Source: Nitrospinaceae bacterium (GTDB lineage Bacteria; UBA8248). From it: DNA of 58,361 nucleotides. Shown piece after piece: positions 9,527 through 18,563 of this stretch. Below the pieces are notes generated by a model. That model worked only from the letters and a program-made list of their open reading frames with translations. It was not told the origin of the DNA and did not search any database. The stretch lies in contig JABJAL010000051.1 of assembly GCA_018669005.1 (NCBI GenBank), positions 1 through 58,361 on the forward strand, in the 5' to 3' direction. Position 1 is the stretch's first letter. The number at the start of each line of letters is the position of its first letter. A program made the translations under genes and the position numbers.

Positions 9527-12500
9527 TCACCCCGCCTCCGCCATCGCCGCCTCAGCCTTTTCAAGCCAAAAGGCCATCTCCATATCGCGGTACATATCCA
9601 TCGCGGTGGTGAGCTCATTACGTCCCTCATCTTCCCGGCCCGTCTTGCCGTACAGCGCACCGAGTCCCTTGCGGCAGTGGGCTGTTAATGGCCGCATGCC
9701 GAGCTCCCCGGCCAGCGCGAGGGCCTGCCGGTAGTTCTCTTCCGCCTTTTCGGGTTCAAAGGCATCAGGGTGGGAGTGGATATCGCCGTAGAGGCATAGA
9801 GTCCAGGCCTCGGAACCACGCTCCTTGCACTCGCGCGAATCGCGAAGAGCGCGAGCGGCGAGGTCCACCGCTACTTCCACTCTTCCGGCTAGCAAGTAGA
9901 ATTTGCCTCTCAAAGCATAGTGGATGTTGAGGTCGAAGCCCTTGTTTTTTATCGATGTTTCCATCACATCCGATTTTTCAAACAAGGCATCAGCCTCCGA
10001 ATGTCGCCCTTCCATGCCATGCGCGTATCCTAATGCGGAATAAAGGCGATGCAGGAATATTTGGATATTCCATTCATTTGAAATTTCAATTCCTCGCTCG
10101 CTCAATGAGATGGCACTGCTGAAGTCGCCTTGAAAGATATACGCCATTCCACCGGTTCTGCAGCATTGGGCAATGGCGACAGGTTCATTGCATGTTTCCG
10201 CGATACGAATCGACTCTTCATGTAAGGCGATGGCCGTGTCGAATTCTCCATATTCGGCCATGCACCTGCTGAGAAAGCTTCGAGACAACATCGAAGGATA
10301 GTTTAGGCCGAGGCCCATGGGCTTCTCCCAATCCTTCAAATCCGCAGCAACGACTTCGTCCAAAGCATTCTTCACCGAATGAAGGTCGCCCCCCACGCAA
10401 TGCGCCATTCCAATCATGGTTTTTCCCATAAATTGTGTATACACATCTCCAGATTTTGTCGCGGCATCTATGGTCCGTAGAGCAGAATCGAGCGCCCGGT
10501 CCCAATCACCTGTAGTAAAATAAAATTGGGTTTGCATTTGAAGGCACCGCCCGAGCCGGAGATCATCGTTAATCTGTTGCGCCAGCGTCTCCGCCTTTCT
10601 GAGATGGTTGAGGAGATTCTCCACTTTCCCGAGAGGGATTATGGCGCCATGCAAGGCTAGGAAGACATCGATTACCTGCTCATTCTTTTCGCGATTCTCG
10701 GGAATATGAGGCACGGTGATTAAGGCCCGCTCGAAATGATTTAGAGCATCATGGTACGCGGAACGCATCAAGGCCTTCTCACCCGCCTGCTGTGAATAGG
10801 TCAGCGCTTTTTCCCATTCCTCACCCTCATAAGCATGGTGCGCGAGGCGTTCGATTTGCTCATCGAGACGATAACCCGCTGATTCCTCTATAGCGCCTAC
10901 GATGGCGGCATGAAGCGCGCGCTTTCTATCCTGAACGAGCCCGCCGTATGTCACCTCGTGCGTGAGGGCGTGCTTGAAGGTAAACTCCCGTTCCGGAAAG
11001 AGGTTCGTCTCGTAGAGGAATTCAGACGCCTGAAGGGTGGCGAGACCCCGCTGCAATTCCTCCTCGCTCATCCCGGCAATTGCCGAGAGAAGAGAACAGG
11101 GAACGTGTGTTCCGATGACGGATGCGGTTTGCAGAAGCCGTTTGTCCTCGGGCGGCAGGCGGTCTATCCGGGCGGCGAGGATGGCCTGAACCGTCGGCGG
11201 AACCTCGATTTTGGCAACGTCCTCGGTCAGTTTGTATGCGCCGGGGTCGCCCGCGAGCGCCTCGCTCTCAATCAAGGTTTGTACGCTCTCTTCGAGATAA
11301 AAGGGATTGCCCTGCGTGCGCTCGATTAAGAGCGTCTTGAGCGGGCCGAGTGCGGCGTTCCCGCCGAGAATTGCGGCAAGAAGCTCCTCCGCGCCCTCGG
11401 AGGACAGTGGGTCGAGCCTGAGCCTTGTGTAGTAGCTCTTGTTCGCCCAGCCGTGCTCGTACTCGGGCCGGTAGTTGACTAAAAGGAGCACCCGCGTACT
11501 CGGCAGGCTCTCGACCATCGAGTCCAAAAGCGCCTGCGTCTCGGTGTCAATCCAGTGAAGATCCTCGAACACGAGGCAAAGCGGCTGGACCTTGGCTTCC
11601 CGGAGCATCAGCCCCTTTACACCGTCGAGGGTACGCCGCCGCCGCTGGGCCGGGTCAAGGTTGTTCCAACCCTCATCTTCAATCGGGACTTCGAGAAGGG
11701 AGAGGACGGGGGGAATCACGGTTGTGAGCGATTCATCGAGGGTGAGAATTTTGCCCGTTACTTTTTCGCGTATTCGGCGGTGGCCGTCGGTGTCTTCAAT
11801 CGAAAAATAGGCTTTCAGAAGATCGATAACGGGCTTGTAGGCCGTCGCTTTGCCGTAGGAGACAGAGCCGCTCTCGACGACGAGCCATTCCTTCGTGCGC
11901 GGGGAGCGGATGAACTCCCAGTAGAGGCGCGACTTGCCCACCCCCGCCTCGGCGACCGTGGCGAAAACCTGCCCCTGCCCCTCGCCTGACTTACCCAGTG
12001 CCTCTTCTAGGTCCTCAAGTTCGTTACGCCTGCCGACGAATTTCGTGAGCCCGCCCGAGGCTGTTGCCTGAAAGCGGGTGCGCCCCGAGGCCGCGCCAAG
12101 GAGCTCAAATATCTCAACAGCCTCAGGCAAGCCCTTGATAGGCACCGGGCCGAGAGATTCAACTTGAACAAAACCCTCTGCGAACCGAAGCGTCTCCGCC
12201 GTCATGCGAATTCCCCCCGGAGGAGCTATCTGCTCCATTCGGGCGGCGAGGTTCACCGTCTGCCCCACGGCGGTGTAATCCATTTTGAGGTCTGAGCCGA
12301 TGCTCCTGACCACGACCTCGCCCGAGTTGAGCCCAACCCGGACGTTCACCTCAACGCCCATCTCCCGCCGGGCTTCATCGGCATAGCTGTTGATGGCGCT
12401 TTGAATGGCGAGGGCGGCATAGCAGGCACGTAGGGCATGGTCCTCAAGGGCCAGCGGCGCGCCAAAAAGGGCCATGATGCCGTCGCCCATGACCTGATTG

Positions 12501-12922
12501 ACCGTACCCTCGTAGCGGTGCACGGCCTCCATCATGCGGGTGAGCACAGCGTCTAATAGTGCACGAGCTTCCTCCGGGTCCCTGTCGCCCAGTAGCTCCA
12601 TCGAGCCCTTGAGGTCGGCGAAAAGGACGGTGACTTGTTTGCGCTCGCCCTCTAAAGAGGTTTTGGAGGTGAGAATCCGCTCGGCCAAATGGCCGGGGGT
12701 GTAGCTCTCGGGGGAGGCGTACGGGGATTTCAGTGTTGAGGGAGATTCCAGCGATTCTCCGCATTGATTGCAAAACCTATTGCCGGGAGGAGAAGCAGAA
12801 CCACAGCTAGCGCACAGAAGTTCAAGCTTTGCGCCGCAACCGCCGCAAAATCTTGATTCAACTGGGTTCTCGTGCTGGCATTGAGGACACTGCACGGGAG
12901 GGGCCTCCGGGCTCGCAATCAT
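9527..12922 (-). CDS. Zinc-ribbon / adenylate cyclase / AAA ATPase / TPR multidomain protein
   Basis: This is a 1131-residue signalling protein. Residues 10-56 hold two zinc ribbons (CPQC...CGGC and CASC...CNQC). Residues of about 95-280 are a class III nucleotidyl cyclase with metal-binding Asp103 (LFADLKGS) and Asp147 (VMGDGIMALFG), and the transition-state Asn/Arg in TVNLAARME. DYTAVG suggests ATP as substrate. Residues of about 295-650 are a STAND/AAA-type ATPase with Walker A AEAGVGKSR at 324-332 and Walker B CLVFEDLHWID. The rest is TPR-like helical repeats. No membrane segment was seen. The start is ATG at 12922, with no clear Shine-Dalgarno sequence. It probably makes cAMP in response to a partner sensed by the TPRs; that is inference. 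A cyclic-nucleotide-binding protein is encoded 2 kb away. Confidence 0.9.
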   Translation of the reverse strand: MIASPEAPPVQCPQCQHENPVESRFCGGCGAKLELLCASCGSASPPGNRFCNQCGESLESPSTLKSPYASPESYTPGHLAERILTSKTSLEGERKQVTVLFADLKGSMELLGDRDPEEARALLDAVLTRMMEAVHRYEGTVNQVMGDGIMALFGAPLALEDHALRACYAALAIQSAINSYADEARREMGVEVNVRVGLNSGEVVVRSIGSDLKMDYTAVGQTVNLAARMEQIAPPGGIRMTAETLRFAEGFVQVESLGPVPIKGLPEAVEIFELLGAASGRTRFQATASGGLTKFVGRRNELEDLEEALGKSGEGQGQVFATVAEAGVGKSRLYWEFIRSPRTKEWLVVESGSVSYGKATAYKPVIDLLKAYFSIEDTDGHRRIREKVTGKILTLDESLTTVIPPVLSLLEVPIEDEGWNNLDPAQRRRRTLDGVKGLMLREAKVQPLCLVFEDLHWIDTETQALLDSMVESLPSTRVLLLVNYRPEYEHGWANKSYYTRLRLDPLSSEGAEELLAAILGGNAALGPLKTLLIERTQGNPFYLEESVQTLIESEALAGDPGAYKLTEDVAKIEVPPTVQAILAARIDRLPPEDKRLLQTASVIGTHVPCSLLSAIAGMSEEELQRGLATLQASEFLYETNLFPEREFTFKHALTHEVTYGGLVQDRKRALHAAIVGAIEESAGYRLDEQIERLAHHAYEGEEWEKALTYSQQAGEKALMRSAYHDALNHFERALITVPHIPENREKNEQVIDVFLALHGAIIPLGKVENLLNHLRKAETLAQQINDDLRLGRCLQMQTQFYFTTGDWDRALDSALRTIDAATKSGDVYTQFMGKTMIGMAHCVGGDLHSVKNALDEVVAADLKDWEKPMGLGLNYPSMLSRSFLSRCMAEYGEFDTAIALHEESIRIAETCNEPVAIAQCCRTGGMAYIFQGDFSSAISLSERGIEISNEWNIQIFLHRLYSALGYAHGMEGRHSEADALFEKSDVMETSIKNKGFDLNIHYALRGKFYLLAGRVEVAVDLAARALRDSRECKERGSEAWTLCLYGDIHSHPDAFEPEKAEENYRQALALAGELGMRPLTAHCRKGLGALYGKTGREDEGRNELTTAMDMYRDMEMAFWLEKAEAAMAEAG

Positions 12923-13221
12923 GTAAATTTCTAGTGTACGTTAAATGAGTCTATCTACTGTGGATTGAGGGGTCAAAGTCCGCGAAAGGTGTTTTATTTA
13001 ACTACTAAAGAGCTATTCTGATAGAGTCCTACTTGGGAAATCACCATATTCGGCCCAGGCTCGGCCGCCCGCTCGTTTGATAAACGCGCCCCCATCCCCC
13101 TTTACATATTGCCGTGTTACAGGTACATATTATCGTCTTTCAGGCGCTCTAGTACGATTTTCGTAGTGCCATTTTACGCCCCTTTAATTCTCTCGATAAC
13201 ACCAAGACAAATGAGGTAAAA
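12923..13221. other. Divergent intergenic region upstream of the cyclase and the 456-aa gene
   Basis: About 300 bases separate two divergently transcribed genes and should carry both promoters. No confident -35/-10 pair or operator palindrome was identified. An AGGT ribosome-binding site lies just before the plus-strand gene (around 13213-13217). Confidence 0.3.
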
Positions 13222-14592
13222 ATGATTGATTTGATGTCCATTGCACGCACCGAAGCAGACGGCGGCGACTTGCTAGCAAAAGTAGCTGAGCTGTATGAAC
13301 CCTCCGATGTCAGACCAGAGGGATATCCCGATGCGATCGTCTGGCAGGGCGGCAATCATGACGGCAAGGTAAATCCGGTCGCCCATTCGATGACCGATGC
13401 GTACGCTCTTATCGGCACCATTGCAGCGCTTGACGTACTCGGTTTGCCGTTCTACGCGGTGCCGATGTGGTCGCAAATACGGCATGACAGGAATCTTGAG
13501 CCGCTGAACTGGTTTGGCAACATGCCCTGTATTTCGATCAAGTGGTCGACCGCCGGCGATGCCATGGTCAATGACGGAAAAGGCGGCAAGGTCGTAGTCA
13601 TGGGCAAATCGGGCAACGCGCCTCTGCGGACCCAGGCCGGGGTATATTGCAACGTGCGCCCCTACGGGCCGATTACCTGCGTGCGCTGCATGCCGTGCCT
13701 GCCCTATTCGCAGGACAAGAACGTCTTTAACGTCAATGCCAAGACCGGTATCGTGCACACCCAGCTGAACACGCCCGGCATTCAGATGGCCTACGCCAAC
13801 CGCCTGTTCCTCAAGATGGTGCACGAGACGGGCTATCTCGGACGGGTAGCCACAAAGCCGACCCAGGCACAAGAGGACGGCATCAATGCCGGGCTGCATA
13901 ACTGGCTGCTCCAGGGCACCAAGTTCGAGGTGGGGCGCAAATATGCTGTTGACCCCTATGTAGAATTCAAAGATGAGATCGACAAGATCATTGCCCTGCT
14001 GCCAGCCGACTTTAAGGACGGCATGGAGAACTGGGGGGGGCGCATCGAGCAGCACATCTCCGACACCAATTTTGGGCTTATGGTCTGGGACCTGATCGAG
14101 AAGCGCGACTGCATCATCCTGGCGACCGATCTCGACGGCGACCGATTGACAGATCTTATGGCCGATATTTCCGACCCCCTGCGCGCCTTTGGCGGCATGG
14201 TGGCCAAACATCTTGGTCATGATGTCGATGTGCAAAAAATGTGGACCGAAATGGGCCACACCACCGGTAATGGCCGCGACATGACCTCAGTCATGCACCG
14301 CATGTCGGGCCCCGCGATCCACGAACAAACCCTTGGCTCGGCCGATGCGATGTTGCTGCGCCTGCTAGATGGCGATGAATCGATGGGCGGCACAAAACGG
14401 CCCTACGACCCGCGCATCCATTTCGTGCTAATTCGCGATGCCTATCTCGACGCCAACCCGGGGAACACCGAACTCGCCGCCTGGCTCGACGATGCCGTCG
14501 CCAAGTTCGACACCGTCTATGGCAGCAAACGCCCCCGTTTCCTCGACGGCTACAAAGAATTGACAGAGGCGATCACACCCTGGGGTAAATAA
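13222..14592 (+). CDS. Unrecognised 456-residue protein with a CxxCxxC cluster
   Basis: I do not recognise this family. It is a soluble, globular-looking protein with no signal peptide or membrane segment. Notable features are Cys103 and Cys143, a CVRCMPC cluster with Cys153, 156 and 159, a conserved-looking GGNHDGKVNPVAHS segment (residues 43-56), and ATDLDGDRLTDL in the second half. The cysteines could bind an Fe-S cluster or zinc; that is inference. Leucine is encoded largely by CTG here, whereas neighbouring genes lean to CTC, which suggests recent transfer. It is a single-gene unit: its own RBS (tgaggtaaaa before ATG) and a strong hairpin terminator directly downstream. Confidence 0.85.
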   Translation: MIDLMSIARTEADGGDLLAKVAELYEPSDVRPEGYPDAIVWQGGNHDGKVNPVAHSMTDAYALIGTIAALDVLGLPFYAVPMWSQIRHDRNLEPLNWFGNMPCISIKWSTAGDAMVNDGKGGKVVVMGKSGNAPLRTQAGVYCNVRPYGPITCVRCMPCLPYSQDKNVFNVNAKTGIVHTQLNTPGIQMAYANRLFLKMVHETGYLGRVATKPTQAQEDGINAGLHNWLLQGTKFEVGRKYAVDPYVEFKDEIDKIIALLPADFKDGMENWGGRIEQHISDTNFGLMVWDLIEKRDCIILATDLDGDRLTDLMADISDPLRAFGGMVAKHLGHDVDVQKMWTEMGHTTGNGRDMTSVMHRMSGPAIHEQTLGSADAMLLRLLDGDESMGGTKRPYDPRIHFVLIRDAYLDANPGNTELAAWLDDAVAKFDTVYGSKRPRFLDGYKELTEAITPWGK

Positions 14593-14617
14593 CCAGAGAA
14601 CTCGACAAACCGAATCT

Positions 14618-14672
14618 ACCGCCGCCGCTTCGATACGAACATTCGTATTCGGAGCGGTGGCGGTTGTCTTTT
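14618..14672 (+). terminator. Intrinsic terminator after the 456-aa gene
   Basis: A near-perfect inverted repeat of about 22 bp (ACCGCCGCCGCTTCGA paired with a mirror ending GAGCGGTGGCGGT) has a tiny loop and is followed by tgtctttt. It begins 26 bases after the stop codon, so it should end transcription of the gene at 13222-14592. Confidence 0.8.
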
Positions 14673-14771
14673 CCCTCTCGCCGCAACACTGCCTCACCCC
14701 ATTACACGCTAAAAGTCAGCGCTTCAAAAAAAACAAAAAAAATAATTGGGAAATAAATACTTGATTGCGGG

Positions 14772-14921
14772 GGCCCGATTCAAGACTTATTTAATATCCT
14801 TTCCGCTGCTGGAAAAAGCCGCTTAAAAAATCCCACTCTTAAACCAAAACCCTAAAATTTCTCAATTCAACGACTTTGTTAAGTCATTCATTTTATGGGG
14901 GATTTACTTTTTGCAGAGCAC
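14772..14921. repeat. Imperfect ~150-bp direct repeat, copy A
   Basis: This copy starts ggcccgatt, continues through gacttatttaat, ttccgct and aaaaagccgcttaaaa, then a diverged middle, then ttcattttatgg, and ends near gcagagcac. The same order of blocks at the same spacing occurs at 15863-16010. The two copies flank the cyclic-nucleotide-binding gene. There is no coding content. It could be a duplicated regulatory region or the scar of a mobile unit. Confidence 0.75.
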
Positions 14922-15087
14922 ACCCCTTTCTTTTTTGGGAAAGATAGATGGGGCTTTAAGACACGAGAGAGGTGAAGCGTTCTATAATCAAAAAAAATTC
15001 CGTTGGCAACAAGTGCTTGCAGACATTACAATGAGGACTTAACGACTTAAGGAATTTCAATCCCGACCGAGGAGCATTTTCCGACTC

Positions 15088-15576
15088 ATGAGCAATGAAG
15101 ATAAAATCTCCGAATCGTCCCGAAAAAGAAACTTGAGCCTCGATGTTCTTTCTTCAAAGCTCAGGAAAAACTACGAGTTTTTCGCCAGCCTGAATGACGA
15201 TGAACTTCTCGGTTTTCTCGGGATGTGCGAGAGCTCCCCCTTTCAGGCGGGAGAGATTATTTTCGAGGAGGGAGAGCATGAGGCCATCTGGTTCATCATC
15301 CTCAGCGGGCAGGTGCGCATCTACCGCGCGGACAAGACTCTAGGCTATCTCGGGGAGGGGCAAAGTTTTGGCGAGGTCGGCCTGCTGAAAAATGCCCCCC
15401 ATTCCGCTTCGGCGAAAGCCGAAATCGATACAATTCTTCTATCGGTTCAGCGTACTATCCTGAGCAACACCCTGCCAGCGCTCGGCTACAAGATTCTCGA
15501 ATACATTGCCAGCCAGCTCGCCGACAAGCTCGCCCACGCCAATCTTCAGATCGAAAACCTGGAGATCAAGGAATAA
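15088..15576 (+). CDS. Stand-alone cyclic-nucleotide-binding-domain protein
   Basis: This 162-residue protein is a single CNB/CRP-type beta-barrel domain. It contains SPFQAGEIIFEEGEHEA, an IILSGQVRIYR strand pair, and the phosphate-binding-cassette region FGEVGLLKNAPHSASAKA, followed by C-terminal helices. It lacks the helix-turn-helix of CRP/FNR regulators, so it is a receptor or regulatory module rather than a DNA-binding factor. The cassette Arg that contacts the cyclic phosphate in CRP (ERSA) is replaced by His (PHSA), so ligand binding may be altered or lost. It lies about 2.2 kb from the adenylate cyclase gene and between the two copies of a 150-bp repeat. The start is ATG at 15088, with GGAG about 13 bases upstream. 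Confidence 0.85.
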   Translation: MSNEDKISESSRKRNLSLDVLSSKLRKNYEFFASLNDDELLGFLGMCESSPFQAGEIIFEEGEHEAIWFIILSGQVRIYRADKTLGYLGEGQSFGEVGLLKNAPHSASAKAEIDTILLSVQRTILSNTLPALGYKILEYIASQLADKLAHANLQIENLEIKE

Positions 15577-15775
15577 TTTACCGCATTACTTAGAGCTTCC
15601 AAGCAAAATAGCTCGCCTAAAATTTGGTTACACTTTCAATACAGAACGGACCCGGCATGGGGGCACATCCACAGCACCAAAAAGCCTCTCTTTCAGCATT
15701 GACCGACGTAAGGGGGGATGACCTGTCCCAAAAAGTTGTACCACTAGCCACGAGATTTCTGGAACCTTTAGCCCC
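15577..15775. other. Non-coding stretch downstream of the CNB gene
   Basis: About 200 bases without recognisable genes precede the 98-bp repeat. It contains a run of nine Cs at 15772-15780 that merges into the repeat. No clear terminator hairpin was found. Confidence 0.35.
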
Positions 15776-15873
15776 CCCCCGAACCCGCTACCAATATCAC
15801 CATAAGCCCGAAAACCCTTACCAGGTAATATTTACAACCCGATAATTCAGGTTCTTGTACCCGGCCCGATTCG
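15776..15873. repeat. Exact 98-bp direct repeat, left copy
   Basis: The segment runs from cccccgaacccgct to ggcccgattcg and is identical base for base to 20533-20630 in the same orientation. The two copies bracket a 4.6-kb block with three genes for exported proteins. The last 11 bases overlap the start of the 150-bp repeat copy B. Confidence 0.95.
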
Positions 15874-16010
15874 TGACTTATTTAATAACCGTTCCGCTAG
15901 TCGAAAAAGCCGCTTAAAACTACTTTCCTGTGCAGAACTCCTAAATATTATCAATCCAACATACTCGCCAAGGCGTTCATTTTATGGAGAGTCGAGTTTT
16001 GCGGAGCACA
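15863..16010. repeat. Imperfect ~150-bp direct repeat, copy B
   Basis: This is the counterpart of 14772-14921. It shares ggcccgattc, gacttatttaata, ttccgct, gaaaaagccgcttaaaa, ttcattttatgg and the final gagcac. Immediately after it lies an excellent ribosome-binding site and ATG (gaggaggt then atg at 16019) that opens only a 23-codon frame running into the 3' end of the metalloprotease gene. This looks like a promoter/leader whose gene has been replaced. Confidence 0.75.
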
Positions 16011-16026
16011 GAGGAGGTATGAGCTT

Positions 16027-17241
16027 CTATCTCTCCCAAAAGCGGCGGCCCAAGGCCCGCTCGAGGTCCCTCAGCCTCCCGAGTGGCTGAGGATGAGATG
16101 ATTTGAGAATGGACTGCTTCTCTCTCGTCAGATCCCTGCCGCCCTTCTTCATGGATGGGCCATGCAGCTTCACCATTCGGTCGATGAATTCCTTGATACC
16201 TCGGGGGGAAATTCCCGCAGCCAATGCGGTCCGCGCGCCGAGCAAATCAGCTTCGCGCTCGCGGTCCTGGGAATACTGACCTACCTCGATATCGTGAAGT
16301 GTTCTCTCAATGGCCTTTTTCACGCGAGGGTCCTTGGCACTGATTCGGGCCGGGAAATAGGCCTCCTCAAACGACAAACCTGCATAATGCGACAATTTTA
16401 AAAGCAAGTGATCGAGATCCGCGTGCCCCATCTCGTGGCTCAGCACAAACATCAGCTCATCTTGAGACGGCTTCATGTCCAAATACGCTTTGTCGATGTA
16501 GATGGTCTCTCCGTCTGTCGCTGCGATGTGCGTCAGCTTCTTTGTGTTCAAAATTTTGAACGCAATCTGATTGCCCGGTCGAAGGGAATTTTTTCTGAGA
16601 AGTGCGAGCATCCCTGAAATTTGTTTTTCAAGAAGGGGGTTGCGGTAGAAACCGTATTTCGTTTCTTGTGTTTCCTTCATGAAATGCCCGAGGATACCCG
16701 AGAAGCCTTTTCGAAGGTTCTTCATCGACTCCGAGACAAGGCGTGCAGCCGATTTTTTCGAAAACATCGCCTTCAAAGCAGCCTCAGCAGCGGCAATCTT
16801 TCGGAGAGCAGCTCTTTCAAATGTCCGACTACGATCTCTCCGTGCCTTAGCAAGGGCTATACGGGCATCAATCAGGTCCTGCCGGATCTTTTTTTCATTG
16901 CTTTTAAGTTCACTAACTTCCTTGGCGAGGGAAAGTGGGTTTAACTTTCCAATCAGGGTGTTCCTACGAATGGTGGAAAGCGCAGAGCGCAAGGAGCTCT
17001 TCGTGCGAGCGCGCGTAGTTTGCCTTGGATTCATGCACTTTAAGACACAGCGTGAGTCCTTGCGCCTGCTGCCAAAAGAACCCCGGACGCTCGGACAGCT
17101 TGCTATACAGGCGTCCTGTACGGATGCCCCTTGGGCGACATCACCACCAAAGGAAATAAAAGGGAGCGGCAACAGAACCATCGACAGGCAAGCCGTCATA
17201 AGGAATTGTTCTGCAACTCGCACGGCAACAACGCTAGCCAC
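16027..17241 (-). CDS. Exported M48-type zinc metalloprotease
   Basis: This protein of about 404 residues has a hydrophobic N-terminal segment (TACLSMVLLPLPFISFGG), so it is predicted to be exported. A cysteine-containing region (DACIASC, RCVLKCM) and a charged coiled-coil segment (about 105-175) precede the protease domain. The zinc-binding motif HEMGH is at about 269-273 within FVLSHEMGHADLDH, and the third ligand is Glu330 in REREADLLGA, as in family M48 (Oma1/BepA/YcaL-like). The chosen start is GTG at 17241, with AGGTGA upstream; ATG at 17199 would also leave the signal segment intact. It overlaps the upstream gene by eight bases, so the two are translationally coupled. Its natural substrate is unknown. 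Confidence 0.85.
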   Translation of the reverse strand: MASVVAVRVAEQFLMTACLSMVLLPLPFISFGGDVAQGASVQDACIASCPSVRGSFGSRRKDSRCVLKCMNPRQTTRARTKSSLRSALSTIRRNTLIGKLNPLSLAKEVSELKSNEKKIRQDLIDARIALAKARRDRSRTFERAALRKIAAAEAALKAMFSKKSAARLVSESMKNLRKGFSGILGHFMKETQETKYGFYRNPLLEKQISGMLALLRKNSLRPGNQIAFKILNTKKLTHIAATDGETIYIDKAYLDMKPSQDELMFVLSHEMGHADLDHLLLKLSHYAGLSFEEAYFPARISAKDPRVKKAIERTLHDIEVGQYSQDREREADLLGARTALAAGISPRGIKEFIDRMVKLHGPSMKKGGRDLTREKQSILKSSHPQPLGRLRDLERALGRRFWER

Positions 17242-18511
17242 CCAGATTCACCTGCTTAATGAGCCTTCCCCACTCCTCTGGACCCTTGGCAGCGCTCTCA
17301 AACATCTTTCCCGTCTTCTTCATCTTCTCTCCTAGATTCGAGAGGTTTCGTCGGGCAACCAAGAGGGTCCCCTGTCTCTCGTCCAGAATTTTTTTAGTCT
17401 TCATAATCTTCGCTCTGGCTCGCATCATGGCGCCAGGGGGGAAGGTCCCGGGCCGGGCCTTTGTATTTAGTTCCTCAAGTCTGGCAAGTTCTACCTTAGC
17501 TTCCTCGTGAGATACTTCGGCTTCCTTTACCCCAGACAGTTGGCGATCAATATCGTCTGATTTTTCAATCCAGGCATCGCGCTCTTTATCCGCACGGTGA
17601 TAGAGCTTTCCGTAAAGCTTCGAGTGGCGCTGGAGAATCTCTTTCGTTGAGAGCTTTACGATGGCGTTGTCTTCCGGTTTCACTGCATTCGTAATAACCG
17701 GGTCAATCGGCCCCGCCCCCCCCGCTCTGGCGATTGCCTTCTTGGAGCACTGAACATCGGCGGCGCCACTTTTAAGCATCTCTCCTGCCTGTTTGCTGAG
17801 AAAAGACGCTTCACTGAAATTCCCCTGCCCGCCTGCCTCTTCTGCAAGTTGAATAAAGTATGCGGTACAGTCTTCTCGCTCTTTGTCACTAGAGGGGCCG
17901 ATAGGAAGGTTTTCCTCTTTGATCTTAAAAACAGCAGTCCCATCATTCGTTTTGAGCCTGAACGCCTCGGATCCCTCAATCCCGCCTTTAAGAACTCCAA
18001 AGATACGCTTCCGGGCGCTTTCCATCTTTCGGCGCCTCTCATTTTCTTCCCTGCGCACCTCTTTTTGCTCCCTTTCAAATTCCTGCCGCAGATGTTCAGC
18101 CTGGAGTCGTGCCTGCTTCCGCTCTAGTAGCTTTCTACTCTCAATCTTTTTTCGCATCTGGCGGCGCCTTTTGTTCGAGCCATTACAATTGGGATCCATG
18201 GCACAACTCATGGCCTTTCCGAGGGCGTTACCCATGATGCCGAACATCTGTTGATAGGGGTTGTAGCCGCCGAAATTGTAGCCCCCGTAATTCATCCGGC
18301 TGGTTCCTGCGCCCGGGATACAGCGTATATTTCCACCGTTATAGTCATAATGTCCTCCCGCCCCTGCGCACCAACTCTTGTAGCCCCCCAAGTTCCTCCG
18401 GGGGTCCACATATCGTGCGGCTGAGGCGGGCAAGACATGGAATACAACCAGGGCAAAACTGAAGAGAAAAAGACAGAGGATGGTGAACTGGGCTCTTCCA
18501 CTCAACTTCAT
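17234..18511 (-). CDS. Exported coiled-coil protein of unknown function
   Basis: This protein of about 425 residues is not recognisable as a known family. A clean signal peptide (MKLSGRAQF, then a hydrophobic core ending LPASA) is followed by a Gly/Tyr/Asn-rich segment (NYGGYNFGGYNPYQQ). A long, highly charged helix rich in Arg, Lys and Glu (RRRQMRKKIESRKLLERKQ onwards) suggests a coiled coil. A second helical region ends near the C-terminus. The start at ATG 18511 was chosen because it places the signal peptide at the N-terminus; a longer frame from 18586 would not. It is the middle gene of a three-gene exported cassette, between a PDZ lipoprotein and a metalloprotease with which it overlaps. 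Confidence 0.75.
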   Translation of the reverse strand: MKLSGRAQFTILCLFLFSFALVVFHVLPASAARYVDPRRNLGGYKSWCAGAGGHYDYNGGNIRCIPGAGTSRMNYGGYNFGGYNPYQQMFGIMGNALGKAMSCAMDPNCNGSNKRRRQMRKKIESRKLLERKQARLQAEHLRQEFEREQKEVRREENERRRKMESARKRIFGVLKGGIEGSEAFRLKTNDGTAVFKIKEENLPIGPSSDKEREDCTAYFIQLAEEAGGQGNFSEASFLSKQAGEMLKSGAADVQCSKKAIARAGGAGPIDPVITNAVKPEDNAIVKLSTKEILQRHSKLYGKLYHRADKERDAWIEKSDDIDRQLSGVKEAEVSHEEAKVELARLEELNTKARPGTFPPGAMMRARAKIMKTKKILDERQGTLLVARRNLSNLGEKMKKTGKMFESAAKGPEEWGRLIKQVNLGG

Positions 18512-18563
18512 TTTGAGGCCCCCCCCCACTCGAACACTCGGCACTTGCGCCGCGCTTATTCTT

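Noticed and set aside
13273-14259. Open frame on the minus strand over the 456-aa gene
   Set aside because: The plus-strand gene has a ribosome-binding site and a matching terminator; the reverse frame has neither.
16019-16090. 23-codon frame behind a strong ribosome-binding site
   Set aside because: Not listed as a gene because it overlaps the metalloprotease 3' end and has no protein-like features; it is reported only as a possible orphan start.
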